Assembly: GCA_963932955.1 (NCBI GenBank)
Contig: CAWVRK010000003.1
Span: 1 to 64,000 of the forward strand
Length of the DNA stretch: 64,000 bases
Direction: 5' to 3'
Origin: Flavicella sp963932955
GTDB lineage: Bacteria > Bacteroidota > Bacteroidia > Flavobacteriales > Flavobacteriaceae
Shown: in pieces, positions 8,254 through 17,032 of the stretch
How positions within the stretch are numbered: the stretch's first letter is position 1
How the letters are laid out: every line of letters starts with the position of its first letter
The notes under the pieces: generated by a model
Told to the model about the DNA's origin: nothing
Seen by the model: only the letters and a program-made list of their open reading frames with translations
Database searches by the model: none
Program-made: the position numbers and the translations under genes

Positions 8254-9918
8254 TTAGATAGACTTTTTAGACAAAATTGCTTTCGAAAATTTTTCTGGAT
8301 CGGCAGCCAAGTGATAGCGGGGGTCGTCAATATCTTCTTCGATGACCTTGTAAAACTTGTCATCAGATTTGTAAAGCAACTGTTTGCATTCAGCACTCAA
8401 ATGTTTCAATTTGATCGATTTTTCTACCGCATCGTATTTTTCTACAATGATGGAAATGGCCTCAATGGCTGAATAATCACTCACACGAGATTCAACAAAA
8501 TCTATTTCCACCGTGTCTGGATCGTTTTTCACATCAAACTTTTCAAGAAATCCAGTTACAGAACCAAAAAAGAGAGGTCCCCAAATTTCATATGTTTTTG
8601 TTCCGTCGTCTTTGATGCGTTTGCGTGCTCTAATTTTGGTCGCATTTTCCCAAGCAAATACCAAAGCCGAAATGATGACCCCGATAAATACAGCAATTGC
8701 CAAATCAAAAACAACAGTCACCGCAGAAACTACAATCAGCACCACTGCATCCGAAAGTGGAATTTTTCGAAGGACGCGAAAACTCGACCAGGCAAAGGTT
8801 TCAATGACCATCATAAACATGACCCCTACCAAAGCAGCAATCGGCACTTGCTCAATGTACTGATCTGTAAACAAAATAAAGGTCAACAGCGTCAAAGCCA
8901 TCGTGATCCCAGAAAGTCTTCCCCGTCCACCTGCATTGATATTGATGACGGTCTGACCAATCATACCACAACCTCCAGTACCACCAAACAAACCACTGAC
9001 GATATTTCCAGCACCTTGTGCCACACATTCTCGGTTTCCATTTCCTCGAGTTTCTGTCAAATCATCGACCAAGTTCATGGTCATCAAGGATTCAATCAGC
9101 CCAACGGAAGCCGCCAAAAAAGCATAGGGAAGAATGAACACAAAAGTGTCAAGATTAAAAGGGAGGTTGCTCCACAACTCCTTATTGGGTGTTGGAAACT
9201 CCCCTTTCAGCCCTTCGCCGCCACCTTCGATGATGTACGAACCAACAGTGCTGACATCCAAACCTCCAAAAACAACCAGCGCAGTGGTTGCCAAGATGGC
9301 TGTCAAAGCTGCCGGTATTTTGGTCGTTATTTTTGGCAAGAGCCAAATGATGGCCATGGTAAAACCTACCAAACCGAGCATTGTATAGAGTTCGATTCCC
9401 AACATCGGAATGTTGAGGTACTCTTTGACTCCTTCTGTTGAAACCTGCAACTCTTTGTGAGAGAACATGCGCACTTGTGCCAAAAAGATGACAATCGCCA
9501 AGCCATTCACAAAGCCCATCATCACGGGATGCGGTATCAAACGCACAAAACGTCCTAATTTCAATAGACCCGCAGCTACTTGTATAAGCCCCATTAGGAC
9601 GACAGCAGCCAGAAGATAAAAATACCCCATGTTGTCAATCGGTGCATCAAAAAGCATTCCCTTGGCATGGCCTTCAGCAATAAGGTGAACAAAAATAACA
9701 GCTACGGCTCCAGCTGCTCCGGAAATCAACCCCGGTCTACCTCCAAAAACAGCTGTGATCAAGCCAATCATAAAGGCGCCTGACAATGCCACCAATGGAT
9801 CGATTTGTGCCACGAAAGCAAAGGCGACAACTTCGGGAATCATCGCAAGTGACACCGTCATCCCTGCCAAAATATCGTCTTTTGGATTTTGGGCTATTTT
9901 TCTGATAAACTCTGTCAT
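8254..9918 (-). CDS. SulP family inorganic anion transporter with STAS domain
   Basis: 554 residues. The N-terminal two thirds is a multi-pass membrane domain with the SulP hallmarks: 'DILAGMTVSLAMIPEVVAFAFVAQIDPLVAL' near the start (quoted in part: 'AMIPEVVAFAF'), and the Gly-rich 'FGGTGGCGMIGQTVININ' substrate loop. The C-terminal cytosolic STAS domain is at about 450-530 ('DTVEIDFVESRVSDYSAIEA'). SulP proteins move sulfate, bicarbonate or dicarboxylates with H+ or Na+; the sequence alone does not choose. No carbonic anhydrase or sulfate-assimilation gene is adjacent. Followed at 7 nt by a VTT-like membrane protein, so the two are likely co-transcribed. Confidence 0.9.
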   Translation of the reverse strand: MTEFIRKIAQNPKDDILAGMTVSLAMIPEVVAFAFVAQIDPLVALSGAFMIGLITAVFGGRPGLISGAAGAVAVIFVHLIAEGHAKGMLFDAPIDNMGYFYLLAAVVLMGLIQVAAGLLKLGRFVRLIPHPVMMGFVNGLAIVIFLAQVRMFSHKELQVSTEGVKEYLNIPMLGIELYTMLGLVGFTMAIIWLLPKITTKIPAALTAILATTALVVFGGLDVSTVGSYIIEGGGEGLKGEFPTPNKELWSNLPFNLDTFVFILPYAFLAASVGLIESLMTMNLVDDLTETRGNGNRECVAQGAGNIVSGLFGGTGGCGMIGQTVININAGGRGRLSGITMALTLLTFILFTDQYIEQVPIAALVGVMFMMVIETFAWSSFRVLRKIPLSDAVVLIVVSAVTVVFDLAIAVFIGVIISALVFAWENATKIRARKRIKDDGTKTYEIWGPLFFGSVTGFLEKFDVKNDPDTVEIDFVESRVSDYSAIEAISIIVEKYDAVEKSIKLKHLSAECKQLLYKSDDKFYKVIEEDIDDPRYHLAADPEKFSKAILSKKSI

Positions 9919-10062
9919 TATAGCTGCTTTTAATGGACTGCAAAAATAGGGCTATTATTGACAATGACAAGCTTATTCATGGCTAAGAATTTGGAAACCC
10001 AAAATCGAATCCTTTTTCAAAGACTCAATAAGTCTTAAAAAAAACATAAGGACTTCAAGAGA

Positions 10063-10653
10063 TCAAATGTGCGGAAATAGCAATTTTATATTTGCATAGG
10101 TGTTTTCCAGTGCAAGGGCAGTTTCAATTTTATTTTTAAAAACAGCCTTTTCAATACCTTCTTCTTTTTGGGGAACCAAAGCCGAGCTATGTGTAGTTCG
10201 CATTAAAAACCAATAGGTCACTTTCAAACGCAGTTCGTTTTTGAATTGAAAAATATGATAAGTGGTCTGCAATTCTCTCTCAATGCAAAGTGCTTGAACG
10301 CCACATTCCTCTTCTACTTCTCTCAAAGCTGCATCGGCTTTGTGCTCTCCTTTTTCCAAATGTCCTTTCGGCAAATCCCATTTTTCAAAACGGTAGATAA
10401 ACAGCGTTTCTTCATTGGCATTCAACACCATTCCACCCGCTGCTTCCAGCACTCGAAACCAAGTTTTAAAGATAGCCCAAGCGCTTTTCAAATTGGCAGC
10501 GTACAAACACAGTCCATTTTCAGGATCGTTCTCAAGTAGAGTGAGCATTTGTTCAAGGGATGTTTCTTTGAAATCCAATACCCTACCCACAGGATTTTTT
10601 GGCAAAAAATCTGTCAGTATAATTGGGCAATCATTCATAAAAACTTTATACAT
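10063..10653 (-). CDS. NUDIX hydrolase
   Basis: 196 residues starting at ATG 10653 (10638 is a possible second start). It contains a full Nudix box at about residues 97-119: 'GHLEKGEHKADAALREVEEE' plus CGV, matching Gx5Ex7REVEEExG, which binds the metal for cleavage of a nucleoside diphosphate linked to X. The preceding 'WDLPKGH' is typical of the Ap4A/MutT-like branch. About 90 residues come before the domain, a length usual for a conserved flavobacterial group. The gene is divergent from pyrE with 7 nt between the two ATGs. Its likely -7 box TATCTTTG (10679-10672) lies inside pyrE. The substrate is unknown. Confidence 0.88.
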   Translation of the reverse strand: MYKVFMNDCPIILTDFLPKNPVGRVLDFKETSLEQMLTLLENDPENGLCLYAANLKSAWAIFKTWFRVLEAAGGMVLNANEETLFIYRFEKWDLPKGHLEKGEHKADAALREVEEECGVQALCIERELQTTYHIFQFKNELRLKVTYWFLMRTTHSSALVPQKEEGIEKAVFKNKIETALALENTYANIKLLFPHI

Positions 10654-10656
10654 TTG
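10623..10656 (+). promoter_or_regulatory. pyrE promoter (TTG-N23-TACATTTG)
   Basis: TTG at 10623-10625 and TACATTTG at 10649-10656. The box ends 4 nt before the pyrE ATG (10661), so transcription should begin at or next to the start codon. It lies in the coding start of the divergent Nudix gene. Confidence 0.6.
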
Positions 10657-10660
10657 TAGG

Positions 10661-11302
10661 ATGATTTTGAACAAAGATACAGCAAAAGCTACCGCCAAAT
10701 TACTTTTACAAACAAAAGCAATCAAACTGGAACCCGAAAATCCGTTTACATGGGCTTCTGGATGGAAATCGCCTATTTATTGTGACAATCGCATCACCCT
10801 TTCCTATCCTGAGGTTCGGACATTTTTGATGAAAAGCATGTCTCAAATTGTACTTGAAAAATACGGGAAACCCGATGTCATCGCGGGAGTTGCTACTGGC
10901 GCCATTGCCATTGGCATGTTGGTGGCACAAGAGCTGGACGTTCCTTTTGTCTATGTCAGACCCGAACCTAAAAAACACGGACGTCAAAATCAAATTGAAG
11001 GATTTCTTCCAACCGGCAGCAATGTGGTCGTGATTGAAGATTTGATCAGTACCGGAAAAAGCAGCTTGCACGCTGTTGAGGCTTTGAACAAAGCCGCTGT
11101 AAATGTCCTTGGAATGCTCGCTATCTTTACCTACGGATTTGGAGCTGCAGACGAAAATTTCGAGGGGTTGAATGTCGAATTGACTACTTTGAGCAATTAC
11201 GAAAATTTGATCGCATTAGCGGTTGCCGAGAACTACGTATCCAAAGACCAGTTGGAAACTTTGAAACTTTGGAGAAAAGAACCCAGTACATGGAACCAAT
11301 AA
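10661..11302 (+). CDS. pyrE: Orotate phosphoribosyltransferase
   Basis: 213 residues. PyrE transfers phosphoribose from PRPP to orotate to give OMP, the fifth step of UMP synthesis. The PRPP loop 'VVVIEDLISTGKSS' spans residues 122-135. 'SGWKSPIYCDNR' at 33-44 and 'RPEPKKHGRQNQIEG' at 100-114 are the orotate-site and catalytic loop motifs. ATG at 10661 was chosen because it matches the family N-terminus and is preceded by a promoter box; the open frame extends further upstream only through the divergent gene. The next gene (SRPBCC) starts 15 nt downstream and is probably co-transcribed. Confidence 0.96.
   Translation: MILNKDTAKATAKLLLQTKAIKLEPENPFTWASGWKSPIYCDNRITLSYPEVRTFLMKSMSQIVLEKYGKPDVIAGVATGAIAIGMLVAQELDVPFVYVRPEPKKHGRQNQIEGFLPTGSNVVVIEDLISTGKSSLHAVEALNKAAVNVLGMLAIFTYGFGAADENFEGLNVELTTLSNYENLIALAVAENYVSKDQLETLKLWRKEPSTWNQ
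10672..10679 (-). promoter_or_regulatory. Likely NUDIX gene -7 box inside pyrE
   Basis: TATCTTTG on the minus strand, 18 nt upstream of the Nudix ATG, lying in codons 4-7 of pyrE. A TTG on the minus strand at 10698-10696 gives a spacing of 16, one short of the usual range. Confidence 0.5.
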
Positions 11303-11317
11303 CCTAAAACATCCAAA

Positions 11318-11710
11318 ATGTCCCTAAATTTAGAAAGCAGAACCGTTGTGGTTCCCAAAAGCCCTCAAGAAGTTTTTTCTATTTTGTCAACGCTCTCCAA
11401 CTACGAGCAATTGATGCCCGAAAGCACTGAAAAATTTCAACTCGACGGAGATTCTTTTGTCTTTGCACTAAAAGGGATGCCAGAAATCCGCTTGGTTTTG
11501 AAAGAAACAGTACTCAACAAATCAATTGTCTTAGGAGCGGCTAGTAGCAAAATGCCTTTCACCTTGACCTCTTCCATTGAAGAGGAAGCGGGGTCTTCAA
11601 AAATTCACTTGACTTTTCAAGGAGATTTCAATCCGATGATGCGCATGATGGTCACCAAACCATTGACTCATTTTATCAATACGCTGATAGACAACATCGA
11701 AAAGATATAA
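11318..11710 (+). CDS. SRPBCC family protein
   Basis: 130 residues, one START-like ligand-binding domain: 'SRTVVVPKSPQEVFSILSTL' with 'NYEQLMPE', a beta-rich middle, and the long C-terminal helix 'MMVTKPLTHFINTLIDNIEKI'. Such proteins bind a hydrophobic ligand in a helix-grip pocket. No signal peptide, so cytosolic. It is 15 nt after pyrE and points the same way. Ligand and role are not known; a link to pyrimidine synthesis is not implied by the fold. Confidence 0.75.
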   Translation: MSLNLESRTVVVPKSPQEVFSILSTLSNYEQLMPESTEKFQLDGDSFVFALKGMPEIRLVLKETVLNKSIVLGAASSKMPFTLTSSIEEEAGSSKIHLTFQGDFNPMMRMMVTKPLTHFINTLIDNIEKI

Positions 11711-11729
11711 TGCACCCATGTGCATTTTT
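11709..11729. terminator. Short hairpin between convergent genes
   Basis: AATGCAC (11709-11715) pairs with GTGCATT (11720-11726), loop CCAT, followed by T to 11729. The 7-bp stem is short. It lies between the SRPBCC gene (+) and birA (-). Confidence 0.45.
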
Positions 11730-11730
11730 C

Positions 11731-12465
11731 CTATTTGATCAGTTCAACTTCCTTCAATCCAAATGTACGAACACTTTCGTTCTCAAGTGCGATTTGAAGT
11801 CTTCCATTAGAAGAAACACCAACAATTTTTCCTAGAAACACGTTACCAGAAGGCTCTTTAAACATAGAAGGTATGCTCTGCTTGTACAACAAGGATGTGT
11901 AGTTCTTTTTTATTTTCTCAAAGTTTTCTGGCCTGCAATTTTGAACTTGAGATTGGATGTTCACCACCAAAGATTGCAACAGTTCTTCACGGTCAACATC
12001 TGTCCCCAGAATCGTTTTTAAAGAACTTGCATTCGGAAGCGATGATGAAAATTCAACTTGATTGACATTGAGACCGACTCCTATAATGCTGTGTTTCAAT
12101 GTACCTGCACGAAAACTATTTTCAATCAATATCCCACCCAGCTTCGAAGAACCTGACAGAATGTCGTTCGGCCATTTCACCGAAAGTTTGGCAATCGAAT
12201 AAGAAGCCAATGTCGAATGCAGGGCTAAGGAAACGGCATAACTCAAAAAAAAGGCCTCTTTGAAAAGCAGCTCCTTAGGAACCAAAAACACACTAAACAA
12301 AAGGTTTTTACTTGGTTCCGACTCCCAAGAAGCTCCCACCTGACCACGTCCTCTGGTCTGCATCTCAGCAGTCACCACCGTAGGTTCTTCCAGCCGGGTA
12401 TGCGCCACCATGTCTTTTAAAAAGGTGTTTGTGGATTCAATGGCATCAAGTTTGATTCTCTTCAT
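11731..12465 (-). CDS. birA: Biotin--[acetyl-CoA-carboxylase] ligase
   Basis: 244 residues. BirA activates biotin with ATP and attaches it to the lysine of biotin carboxyl carrier protein. Motifs seen: 'IESTNTFLKDM' near residue 9, 'TRGRGQVGASWES' (the GRGRxG biotinyl-AMP loop) near 38, 'SVKWPNDIL' near 99, and 'LGGILIE'. The protein starts directly with the catalytic domain and has no N-terminal winged helix, so it is a monofunctional ligase and not a biotin-operon repressor. It is convergent with the SRPBCC gene and divergent from rsfS. Confidence 0.95.
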   Translation of the reverse strand: MKRIKLDAIESTNTFLKDMVAHTRLEEPTVVTAEMQTRGRGQVGASWESEPSKNLLFSVFLVPKELLFKEAFFLSYAVSLALHSTLASYSIAKLSVKWPNDILSGSSKLGGILIENSFRAGTLKHSIIGVGLNVNQVEFSSSLPNASSLKTILGTDVDREELLQSLVVNIQSQVQNCRPENFEKIKKNYTSLLYKQSIPSMFKEPSGNVFLGKIVGVSSNGRLQIALENESVRTFGLKEVELIK

Positions 12466-12521
12466 TCGTAAAATATAACAAAAACAAGGTTCTCAACGGC
12501 AAATTAGTTGCAAAAAAGTGA

Positions 12522-12529
12522 TAACTTTG
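12522..12529 (+). promoter_or_regulatory. rsfS operon -7 box TAACTTTG
   Basis: Exact TAnnTTTG 21 nt before the rsfS ATG. The nearest TTG upstream (12508-12510) is too close at 11 nt. It would drive the whole rsfS-to-YceI run. Confidence 0.5.
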
Positions 12530-12550
12530 CTGCAAATTAAATACTATTTA

Positions 12551-12922
12551 ATGTCAAAAAAAAATATCAGTACCGATCAATTGATTTCAACCATCATCAA
12601 AGGAATCGAAGACGTAAAAGGAGAAGAAATTCAGTTGTTGGATTTGAGAAAGATTGAAAACACCGTTTGTGATTATTTTATAGTATGTTCTGGGAATTCA
12701 AACACACAAGTCAAGGCGCTCTCAGGAGCCATCCAAAAAGTGGTCGGAAAAGAAGCTCAAGAAAAGGCATGGCACGTCGAAGGAGAGTCTGTCGCGGAAT
12801 GGGTGTTGATTGACTATGTCAATGTAGTGGTTCACATCTTCCAAAAACACATCAGAGATTTTTATGACATCGAAAGCCTTTGGGGCGATGCCAAGGTTAC
12901 TAAAATCTCTTCTTCACTTTAA
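12551..12922 (+). CDS. rsfS: Ribosomal silencing factor RsfS
   Basis: 123 residues from ATG at 12551 (an in-frame start at 12518 would include the promoter box). RsfS binds ribosomal protein L14 on the 50S subunit and blocks subunit joining when nutrients are scarce. Conserved blocks: 'DLRKIENTVCDYFIVCSGNSNTQVKAL' (partly quoted as 'CDYFIVCSGNSNTQV'), 'AWHVEGESVAEWVLIDYVNV' and 'VVHIFQKHIRDFYDIESLWGD'. First gene of a seven-gene run, 24 nt before ftsH. Confidence 0.95.
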   Translation: MSKKNISTDQLISTIIKGIEDVKGEEIQLLDLRKIENTVCDYFIVCSGNSNTQVKALSGAIQKVVGKEAQEKAWHVEGESVAEWVLIDYVNVVVHIFQKHIRDFYDIESLWGDAKVTKISSSL

Positions 12923-12946
12923 TTCATTCTTAAGCAGATTCAAAAA

Positions 12947-14923
12947 ATGGCTACCAATAAAAACACCAAACCCAAAAGTAATTTCAAGGATTCCAACTTC
13001 AAACCTAAATTTAATTTTTATTGGATTTACGGAGGTTTGTTTGTGCTCTTTCTTATATTTCAATACTTCAACAGTGGCAATTTGGTGCAACGCGAAATTT
13101 CACAAAACAAATTTGAAACCATTTTAGAAAGCAATGACATTTCTAAAATTGTCATTCTCAACAAAACGGTTGCTCAAATTTACATCAAAGAAGAAGCCTT
13201 GTCTAATGAGGCCTATAAAAAAGTAACGAATTCGAGCTTTTTCAATAAAAATGCACCGGTTTTTGAATACAATTTTGGAGATCTTCAAAATTTTGAAAAA
13301 AAATTGGAAGAAGCAAAAGCAGCCAACAGTTTGGAATTCGACAAAATGAATGACGAACAAACAGATTTATTCGATTCTATTTTGTCCTACTTGCCATTTA
13401 TCTTTTTGATTGGCCTTTGGATTTTCTTTATGCGTCGGATGTCAGGCGGATCCGGATCAGGGGGTGCAGGAGGACAAATTTTCAACATTGGAAAATCAAA
13501 AGCAAAACTTTTTGACCAAGATCAAAAAGTAAAAGTAACTTTTAAAGATGTGGCAGGTCTTCATGGTGCGAAAGAAGAAGTTCAGGAAATCGTTGACTTT
13601 TTAAAAACACCAGAAAAATACACTTCTTTGGGTGGAAAAATCCCTAAAGGAGCTCTTTTAGTTGGTGCTCCGGGAACGGGAAAAACCTTGTTGGCGAAAG
13701 CTGTTGCAGGCGAGGCAGGCGTGCCTTTCTTCTCCCTTTCTGGTTCAGATTTTGTCGAGATGTTTGTCGGTGTCGGTGCTTCGCGTGTGCGTGACTTGTT
13801 CAAGCAAGCACAGCAAAAGTCGCCATCGATTATTTTTATCGATGAGATTGATGCCATCGGTAGAGCACGTGGAAAAAACAACATGACCGGCGGAAATGAC
13901 GAAAGAGAAAACACCTTGAATCAATTGTTGACAGAAATGGATGGTTTTGGAACCGATACCAATGTCATCGTTTTGGCAGCAACCAACAGAGCAGATGTCT
14001 TGGACAAGGCTTTGATGAGAGCAGGTCGATTTGACCGTCAGATTTTTGTAGATCTTCCCGATTTAAACGAACGCAAAGCAATTTTTGAAGTTCATATGAA
14101 ACCCCTGAAATTAGGGAAAAATGTAGATTCAGAATTTCTATCCCAACAAACACCAGGTTTTTCGGGTGCTGACATCGCCAATTTGTGCAACGAATCGGCA
14201 TTGATTGCTGCCCGAAAAGGAAACAAAAAAATTCAAAACCAAGACTTTTTAGACGCTGTTGATCGCATCATTGGCGGGTTGGAAAAGAAAAACAAAATCA
14301 TCTCTGTAAAAGAGAAAAAAACCATCGCATACCACGAGGCAGGCCACGCCACAGCAAGCTGGATGCTGGAACACGCTGCTCCACTCGTAAAAGTAACCAT
14401 CGTACCAAGAGGACAATCCTTGGGTGCTGCTTGGTACCTGCCAGAAGAGAGAATGATTGTTCAAACGGAACAAATGTTGGACGAAATGTGTGCTACCTTG
14501 GCCGGTAGGGCTGCCGAAAAAGTGATGTTTGACAAAATATCTACGGGGGCTTTGAACGACTTAGAAAAAGTGACGCGTCAAGCCAAGGCGATGGTATCCA
14601 TCTACGGGCTGAATGACAAAATTGGAAACATTACCTATTACGATTCTTCTGGACAAGGAGAATACAGCTTTTCAAAGCCTTACAGCGAAGAAACAGCTAA
14701 AGTGATTGATCAAGAGATCTCTAACATCATCGAGAGCCAATACCAAAGAGCAATCGCAATTTTGACAGAACACAAAGACAAACTAACAACCTTGGCAGAA
14801 TTGCTTTTAGAAAAAGAAGTTATTTTTAAGGATGACTTGGTGGACATTTTTGGAAAAAGACCTTTTGAAACAAAAGAAGCTCCCCAAGAAGAAAGTGTCT
14901 CCGAAGAAAATAATGAATCGTAA
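12947..14923 (+). CDS. ftsH: ATP-dependent zinc metalloprotease FtsH
   Basis: 658 residues. FtsH is a hexameric inner-membrane AAA+ protease degrading misassembled membrane proteins and regulatory targets. Two membrane segments at about 24-41 and 146-163 enclose a periplasmic domain. Walker A 'GAPGTGKT' is near residue 242, Walker B 'IIFIDEIDAIG' near 300, the second region of homology 'ATNRADVLDKALMRAGRFD' near 345, and the zinc motif HEAGH near 463. The C-terminus is acidic ('APQEESVSEENNES'). In many bacteria FtsH controls LPS or phospholipid balance; here the downstream genes make phospholipids. Confidence 0.97.
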   Translation: MATNKNTKPKSNFKDSNFKPKFNFYWIYGGLFVLFLIFQYFNSGNLVQREISQNKFETILESNDISKIVILNKTVAQIYIKEEALSNEAYKKVTNSSFFNKNAPVFEYNFGDLQNFEKKLEEAKAANSLEFDKMNDEQTDLFDSILSYLPFIFLIGLWIFFMRRMSGGSGSGGAGGQIFNIGKSKAKLFDQDQKVKVTFKDVAGLHGAKEEVQEIVDFLKTPEKYTSLGGKIPKGALLVGAPGTGKTLLAKAVAGEAGVPFFSLSGSDFVEMFVGVGASRVRDLFKQAQQKSPSIIFIDEIDAIGRARGKNNMTGGNDERENTLNQLLTEMDGFGTDTNVIVLAATNRADVLDKALMRAGRFDRQIFVDLPDLNERKAIFEVHMKPLKLGKNVDSEFLSQQTPGFSGADIANLCNESALIAARKGNKKIQNQDFLDAVDRIIGGLEKKNKIISVKEKKTIAYHEAGHATASWMLEHAAPLVKVTIVPRGQSLGAAWYLPEERMIVQTEQMLDEMCATLAGRAAEKVMFDKISTGALNDLEKVTRQAKAMVSIYGLNDKIGNITYYDSSGQGEYSFSKPYSEETAKVIDQEISNIIESQYQRAIAILTEHKDKLTTLAELLLEKEVIFKDDLVDIFGKRPFETKEAPQEESVSEENNES

Positions 14924-14951
14924 TTTCAAGAAATCACAAAGAAAAACGTGT

Positions 14952-15545
14952 ATGAAATTTTTCAACAAACTGTTTGATAAACACAAAAAATCTGCTGAAG
15001 AAATAATGCTTGACAAGCAGCAGATCAAGATGGATATGGACGAATTGTTTGTTCATAATTTTATTGACAAAGGAGGCCGGTTTTTGTATTGCACTTCCAA
15101 TGAAGATGTCACCAAAAACTTGGTGGGTATTTTGGATGAAAACAACTGGAGCAACATCACGTGTTTAGATACCGAAAACCTTTCAAAATATACAGATACC
15201 TTGTCGGTTGAAGTAAACATAGATTCTTCCAAGAAAACCCCCATCTTAAGCAGCTGTGAATATTTAATTTCAGACTCGGGAAGCATCATGTTGAGCTCCA
15301 ATCAAATCAAAGACCAAAAATTGCCAAACCTTTCGGATGATTTTATTGTGTTTGCCAAGACAAGCCAGTTTGTCAAAAACATGGGCGAAGGTCTGAGAGG
15401 AATCAAAAGCAAATTCAAAACAAACATTCCAACAAATATTTGTGCGATTAAGAATTACGCTCCTGACCGAGATGTAGATAATTTTTTGTCAAGCGAAAAT
15501 AGCAATACAAAAAATTTGTACTTGCTCTTATTTGAAGACCTATAA
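14952..15545 (+). CDS. LUD domain protein (LutB/LutC-like)
   Basis: 197 residues from ATG at 14952; an earlier in-frame ATG at 14913 would overlap the end of ftsH and add a Lys-rich extension. The domain is the LUD (DUF162) fold: 'DKGGRFLYCTSNEDVTKNL', 'LISDSGSIMLSSNQ' (the conserved 'xxTGSIvl' turn), 'LPNLSDDFIVFAKTSQFV' and 'NIPTNICAIKNYAPDRD'. LutC-type proteins take part in lactate oxidation, but the iron-sulfur partners LutA and LutB are absent here, so its role in this run is unclear. It ends 3 nt before cdsA. Confidence 0.8.
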   Translation: MKFFNKLFDKHKKSAEEIMLDKQQIKMDMDELFVHNFIDKGGRFLYCTSNEDVTKNLVGILDENNWSNITCLDTENLSKYTDTLSVEVNIDSSKKTPILSSCEYLISDSGSIMLSSNQIKDQKLPNLSDDFIVFAKTSQFVKNMGEGLRGIKSKFKTNIPTNICAIKNYAPDRDVDNFLSSENSNTKNLYLLLFEDL

Positions 15546-15548
15546 GCC

Positions 15549-16361
15549 ATGAGTAACCTTCTTACAAGAGCGCTTTCAGGTGCTGTATTCGTCCTTCTAC
15601 TCGTATGTGCAACGTTGTATAATTCGTATGTACTTTTGGGACTCCTCTACATCTTTATGACACTCGCAATTTTTGAGTTTTCCAAAATGTTGGCGGTTCA
15701 AAATTTCAGTATTTATGGAATTGCAAGTTTACTTTACCTTAGACAACTGCCTTTTGTAGAGGCAAATCAGGAACTTGTGGTCGATGGACTCTTAGTACTT
15801 GGATTTTCAATCCTTTTTATCACTCAATTGTTCAAAAACAATGACCGCTCTGTCAGTGAACTTGGAAAATTTGTATTGGTTCTTACCTATGCCTGTCTTC
15901 CTTTTTTGTACCTCCAAAAAATCCCTTTTACAAACCCTCAAAACAGCTACAACGGTCAACTACTGCTGGGCTTCTTTGTGTTGATATGGAGCAGTGACAC
16001 TTTTGCTTATTTATCAGGCATCAGTTTTGGAAAACACAAATTGATGGAACGCATCTCTCCTAAAAAAACTATTGAAGGTTTTGCTGGAGGTGTTATAATG
16101 ACACTACTGCTCGCCTACTTGATGTCCTTTCAATTCGAATTTTTGACTTCCGCTCAATGGATTGGAATTGCAGTTTTGGTAAATGTTTTTGGAGTTCTTG
16201 GAGATTTGATTGCCTCAATGTTTAAAAGACATACAGGTGTCAAAGACACTGGAAATCTCATTCCTGGACACGGTGGCATCATTGACCGACTCGACAGCGT
16301 TATTTTTGCTGCACCCATTGTTTATTTATTTTTAAAAATCACCCACACCTATGTTTCATAA
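15549..16361 (+). CDS. cdsA: Phosphatidate cytidylyltransferase
   Basis: 270 residues, about seven to eight membrane segments. CdsA makes CDP-diacylglycerol from phosphatidic acid and CTP, the branch point of phospholipid synthesis. The C-terminal CDP-DAG synthase signature is complete: 'SMFKRHTGVKDTGNLIPGHG' followed by GIIDRLDS, with the metal-binding 'KD' and 'DRxDS'. Also 'SSDTFAYLSGISFGKHKL' earlier. Its end overlaps the psd start by 11 nt, which suggests translational coupling. Confidence 0.96.
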   Translation: MSNLLTRALSGAVFVLLLVCATLYNSYVLLGLLYIFMTLAIFEFSKMLAVQNFSIYGIASLLYLRQLPFVEANQELVVDGLLVLGFSILFITQLFKNNDRSVSELGKFVLVLTYACLPFLYLQKIPFTNPQNSYNGQLLLGFFVLIWSSDTFAYLSGISFGKHKLMERISPKKTIEGFAGGVIMTLLLAYLMSFQFEFLTSAQWIGIAVLVNVFGVLGDLIASMFKRHTGVKDTGNLIPGHGGIIDRLDSVIFAAPIVYLFLKITHTYVS

Positions 16362-17013
16362 AGAAGGATTTAACAGCATCGCCATTGCATTGGCATTCGT
16401 CACAACTGGATTTCTACTAACCGATCGCTTTGTAGGACTTTCCTGGTTGCAATACACCCTCTACGGCGCCTTGTTTTTAGTCCTTGTTATCATTCTTCAA
16501 TTTTTTAGAAATCCAAAAAGACATACCGTTGAAGGAGATGGGCATGTCGTCGCTCCTGTAGACGGAAAAGTCGTTGTCATTGAAGAGGTTTTTGAAAAGG
16601 AATACTTCAAGGACAAACGCATTCAGGTATCTATTTTTATGTCGCCTTTGAACGTACATGTGACACGCTATGGATTGAGTGGTTTGGTGAAATTCAGCAA
16701 GTACCACCCCGGAAAATTTTTAGTGGCTTGGCATCCCAAAGCCTCTGAAGAAAACGAACGCACCACTGTCGTTGTTGAAAACCCCGTTTTTGGTAAAGTA
16801 TTGTACCGTCAAATTGCAGGAGCTTTGGCCAAACGCATTGTGAATTATGCTAAAAAAGACGCTGTTGTCAAACAAGGGACCGATGCCGGATTTATAAAGT
16901 TTGGCTCCAGAGTAGATTTATTCTTACCTTTGGATTCGGAGATTGTTGTCGAACTGAACCAAACCGTAAAAGGAGCAGAAAATATAATTGCCAAGCATAC
17001 AAAAAAGTCCTAA
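16351..17013 (+). CDS. psd: Phosphatidylserine decarboxylase (pyruvoyl type)
   Basis: 220 residues. Psd decarboxylates phosphatidylserine to phosphatidylethanolamine. Two hydrophobic segments at the N-terminus (about 7-25 and 31-50) are followed by 'FFRNPKR', 'VVAPVDGKVVVIEE', 'QVSIFMSPLNVHVTRY' and 'FIKFGSRVDLFLP'. The FGSR near residue 185 is the self-cleavage site: the Ser becomes the pyruvoyl group of the alpha chain. This is the short, single-domain Psd (PSD-B-like) group with GSR rather than GST. Phosphatidylserine synthase is not in the window. Overlaps cdsA by 11 nt. Confidence 0.94.
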   Translation: MFHKEGFNSIAIALAFVTTGFLLTDRFVGLSWLQYTLYGALFLVLVIILQFFRNPKRHTVEGDGHVVAPVDGKVVVIEEVFEKEYFKDKRIQVSIFMSPLNVHVTRYGLSGLVKFSKYHPGKFLVAWHPKASEENERTTVVVENPVFGKVLYRQIAGALAKRIVNYAKKDAVVKQGTDAGFIKFGSRVDLFLPLDSEIVVELNQTVKGAENIIAKHTKKS

Positions 17014-17032
17014 AAAGCCGTTTGAAAGAAAG

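Noticed and set aside
7638..8396. Longer 252-residue version of the VTT-like protein
   Set aside because: The added 50 residues lie in the SulP gene in another frame; the ATG at 8246 fits the gap after the SulP stop.
8848..9441. 197-codon plus-strand frame inside the SulP gene
   Set aside because: Fully antisense to a well-supported membrane transporter; composition is Ser/Thr/Gln-rich as expected of a shadow.
11731..12465. BirA as a biotin repressor
   Set aside because: The protein begins at the catalytic domain and has no DNA-binding domain.
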